Assembly (NCBI GenBank): GCA_944320775.1
Contig: CALUIV010000029.1
Span: forward strand, 1-33,567
Source: an uncultured Paraprevotella sp.
GTDB lineage: Bacteria; Bacteroidota; Bacteroidia; Bacteroidales; Bacteroidaceae
DNA length: 33,567 nucleotides
Reading direction: 5' to 3'
In this document: one piece after another, positions 32,378 through 33,567 of the stretch
How the letters are laid out: every line of letters begins with the position of its first letter
Position numbering within the stretch: position 1 is the stretch's first letter
Program-made: the position numbers and the translations under genes
Notes under the pieces: generated by a model
Seen by the model: only the letters and a program-made list of their open reading frames with translations
Database searches by the model: none
Told to the model about the DNA's origin: nothing

Positions 32378-33567
32378 ATGAAAATCGTTTGGAAAAAAAT
32401 ATTGGTTTTGATACTCTGTGTGTTGAGTTATGGGTATTTTCCGTTGGCTGCGGCCGATGTTCCCGACGGATGGGCGCACCGTCTTTGTGCCTGTCTGGAT
32501 GCACTGCGGCAGGAGAGCCGCGTGGAAGATTCCACGCAGCTGGCCCTTTGCGTCTACGACCTGACAGCCGACAGTATGCTTTATGCCCATCATCCGTCGT
32601 GGAGGATGCGGCCGGCTTCGACAATGAAGCTGCTGACTGCCATCACGGCTCTTTCAGATTTAGGAGAGGATTTTCGTTTCCGTACATCGCTGTATGCTCG
32701 GGGAGAGGTGCGTCAAGGCGTTTTGTGGGGTGATTTATATGCTGTGGGCGGTTTCGATCCGCTTTTCGGTTACGACGATTTGCAGGGGTTGGTTTGTGCT
32801 GTCCGTGATGCGGGGATTGATTCCGTTTCCGGTCGGATTTATGCCGATATTTCCATGAAGGATACATTGAAATGGGGAAGTGGCTGGTGTTGGGATGATG
32901 AGGCTGAGCGCCTTACTCCATTACTTTATCGAGGACGTGATGAATTTATTCCCCATTTGAAAACAGCATTTGGTGATGCGGGTATCGGAATTGAAGAAAC
33001 CGCTTTGGAGTCGGATTCTTTATATACCGTCTGTCCGCCTGATGCCCGATTGCTGGGTCGACGCACACATGCGCTGACGGAAGTGCTTCTTCCGATGATG
33101 AAAGAAAGCGACAATCAATATGCAGAAGCGCTGTTTTATCAGTTGGCGGCCTTGAGTGGTCGTCCTTATGCTTCTGCTGAAGATGCGCGGGCGCGTATGG
33201 ATTCCTTGATTATTGGTTTTGGCTTTGAGCCGCAGCATTATGATTTGGTGGATGGCAGTGGGCTTTCGCTTTACAATTATGTTTCGGCCGAATTGGAAAT
33301 TGCTTTTCTGCGTTATGCTTATCAGCGTGATGGAATATTTCCGGCTTTATATGCTTCGTTACCAGTAGCCGGTGTGGACGGTACGCTGAAAAACCGGATG
33401 CGGCGTTCACCGGCCCGGGGCAAGGTACGGGCGAAGACGGGTACACTGACGGGAGTAGCTACGCTGGCCGGATATGTTCAGGTTCCCAATGGTCATTGGC
33501 TGGCTTTCTGTATCATGAATCAGGGACAGTGCAAGGCGCGTTCGGCTCGGGATTTTCAGGATCGGGT
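32378..33567 (+). CDS. dacB: D-alanyl-D-alanine carboxypeptidase / PBP4, partial at window edge
   Basis: The frame from ATG 32378 runs off the window after 396 codons without a stop. The product is a PBP4 (peptidase S13) enzyme that trims peptidoglycan stem peptides in the periplasm: D-Ala-D-Ala carboxypeptidase and endopeptidase. A signal peptide (ILVLILCVLSYGYFPLAAA) opens the protein. All three penicillin-binding motifs are present: S81-T-M-K84 (RPASTMKLLTA), S244-D-N246 (MKESDNQYAEALFY) and K353-T-G355 (VRAKTGTLTG). The coding sequence is strikingly GC-rich (40 of 60 bases in 32461-32520) compared with the left of the window. The IS lies 139 bp upstream. Confidence 0.95.
   Translation, partial: MKIVWKKILVLILCVLSYGYFPLAAADVPDGWAHRLCACLDALRQESRVEDSTQLALCVYDLTADSMLYAHHPSWRMRPASTMKLLTAITALSDLGEDFRFRTSLYARGEVRQGVLWGDLYAVGGFDPLFGYDDLQGLVCAVRDAGIDSVSGRIYADISMKDTLKWGSGWCWDDEAERLTPLLYRGRDEFIPHLKTAFGDAGIGIEETALESDSLYTVCPPDARLLGRRTHALTEVLLPMMKESDNQYAEALFYQLAALSGRPYASAEDARARMDSLIIGFGFEPQHYDLVDGSGLSLYNYVSAELEIAFLRYAYQRDGIFPALYASLPVAGVDGTLKNRMRRSPARGKVRAKTGTLTGVATLAGYVQVPNGHWLAFCIMNQGQCKARSARDFQDR

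Noticed and set aside
1-33567. tRNA, rRNA, CRISPR array, parS or prophage
   Set aside because: I looked through the gaps on both strands and saw no tRNA cloverleaf, regularly spaced repeat array, TGTTTCACGTGAAACA-type site or phage gene. A program could still find a degenerate case.

Overview
The window looks like a chromosomal segment of a Bacteroidales bacterium. The evidence is the typical gene families (YitT pairs, DUF4294, a PorZ-like propeller protein, 6-bladed-propeller lipoprotein, GH27 with a carbohydrate-binding tail, an IS1380-type insertion sequence), Bacteroidetes -7 boxes of the form TAnnTTTG 20-60 nt before many starts, and a near absence of Shine-Dalgarno sequences. The genus cannot be fixed. 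The left two thirds are AT-rich; the right end, especially dacB, is clearly richer in GC.

Layout. 1-218: two hairpins. 219-2837 (-): mutS. 2905-3128 (-): a candidate structured small RNA with its own -7 box and a strong terminator. 3359-9219 (+): flavin-reductase-like protein, leuS, two tandem overlapping yitT genes, terminator, rdgB. 9240-12211 (+): PorZ-like secreted protein followed at 11 nt by a LuxR-type response regulator. 12214-15283 (-): metY, a GNAT acetyltransferase, nadA. 15284-15740: large T-rich intergenic region. 15741-19223: trmH-like methylase (+), DUF4294 (-), helix-hairpin-helix protein (+). 19261-21303 (-): large secreted protein of unknown function. 21556-24927 (+): lipocalin-like lipoprotein, radical SAM enzyme, trkH. 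25042-26630 (-; coding frame ends at 25023): GH27 alpha-galactosidase. 26863-28014 (+): propeller lipoprotein. 28101-29690 (-): nadB. 30005-30415 (+): PH-like membrane protein. 30434-30638 (-): remnant of a LytTR regulator cut by a 1.6-kb IS1380-family element (30639-32238). 32378-end (+): dacB, cut by the window edge.

The most interesting signals are not protein genes. First, the 9-mer TTATCAACA (either strand) occurs 12 times between 14139 and 18715, and I found it only once in the remaining 29 kb. Two perfect TTATNCACA DnaA boxes, a block of about 20% GC, and an apparent switch of strand composition lie in the same place. Together these suggest a replication origin or another DnaA-binding region. 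Second, the mutS upstream region encodes a likely structured RNA of about 220 nt with two GNRA-capped hairpins, a helix joining its ends, and an intrinsic terminator. Third, three near-palindromic 12-mers with an exact 22-bp period lie between nadB and the PH-like gene. Fourth, the IS element has no target duplication and the missing part of the LytTR gene is not on its far side, so a deletion accompanied or followed the insertion.

Functionally the genes are mostly housekeeping: mismatch repair, leucine tRNA charging, nucleotide-pool cleaning, methionine or cysteine synthesis from O-acetylhomoserine, the first two steps of de novo NAD synthesis (nadB and nadA, 13 kb apart), potassium uptake, peptidoglycan trimming and glycan degradation.
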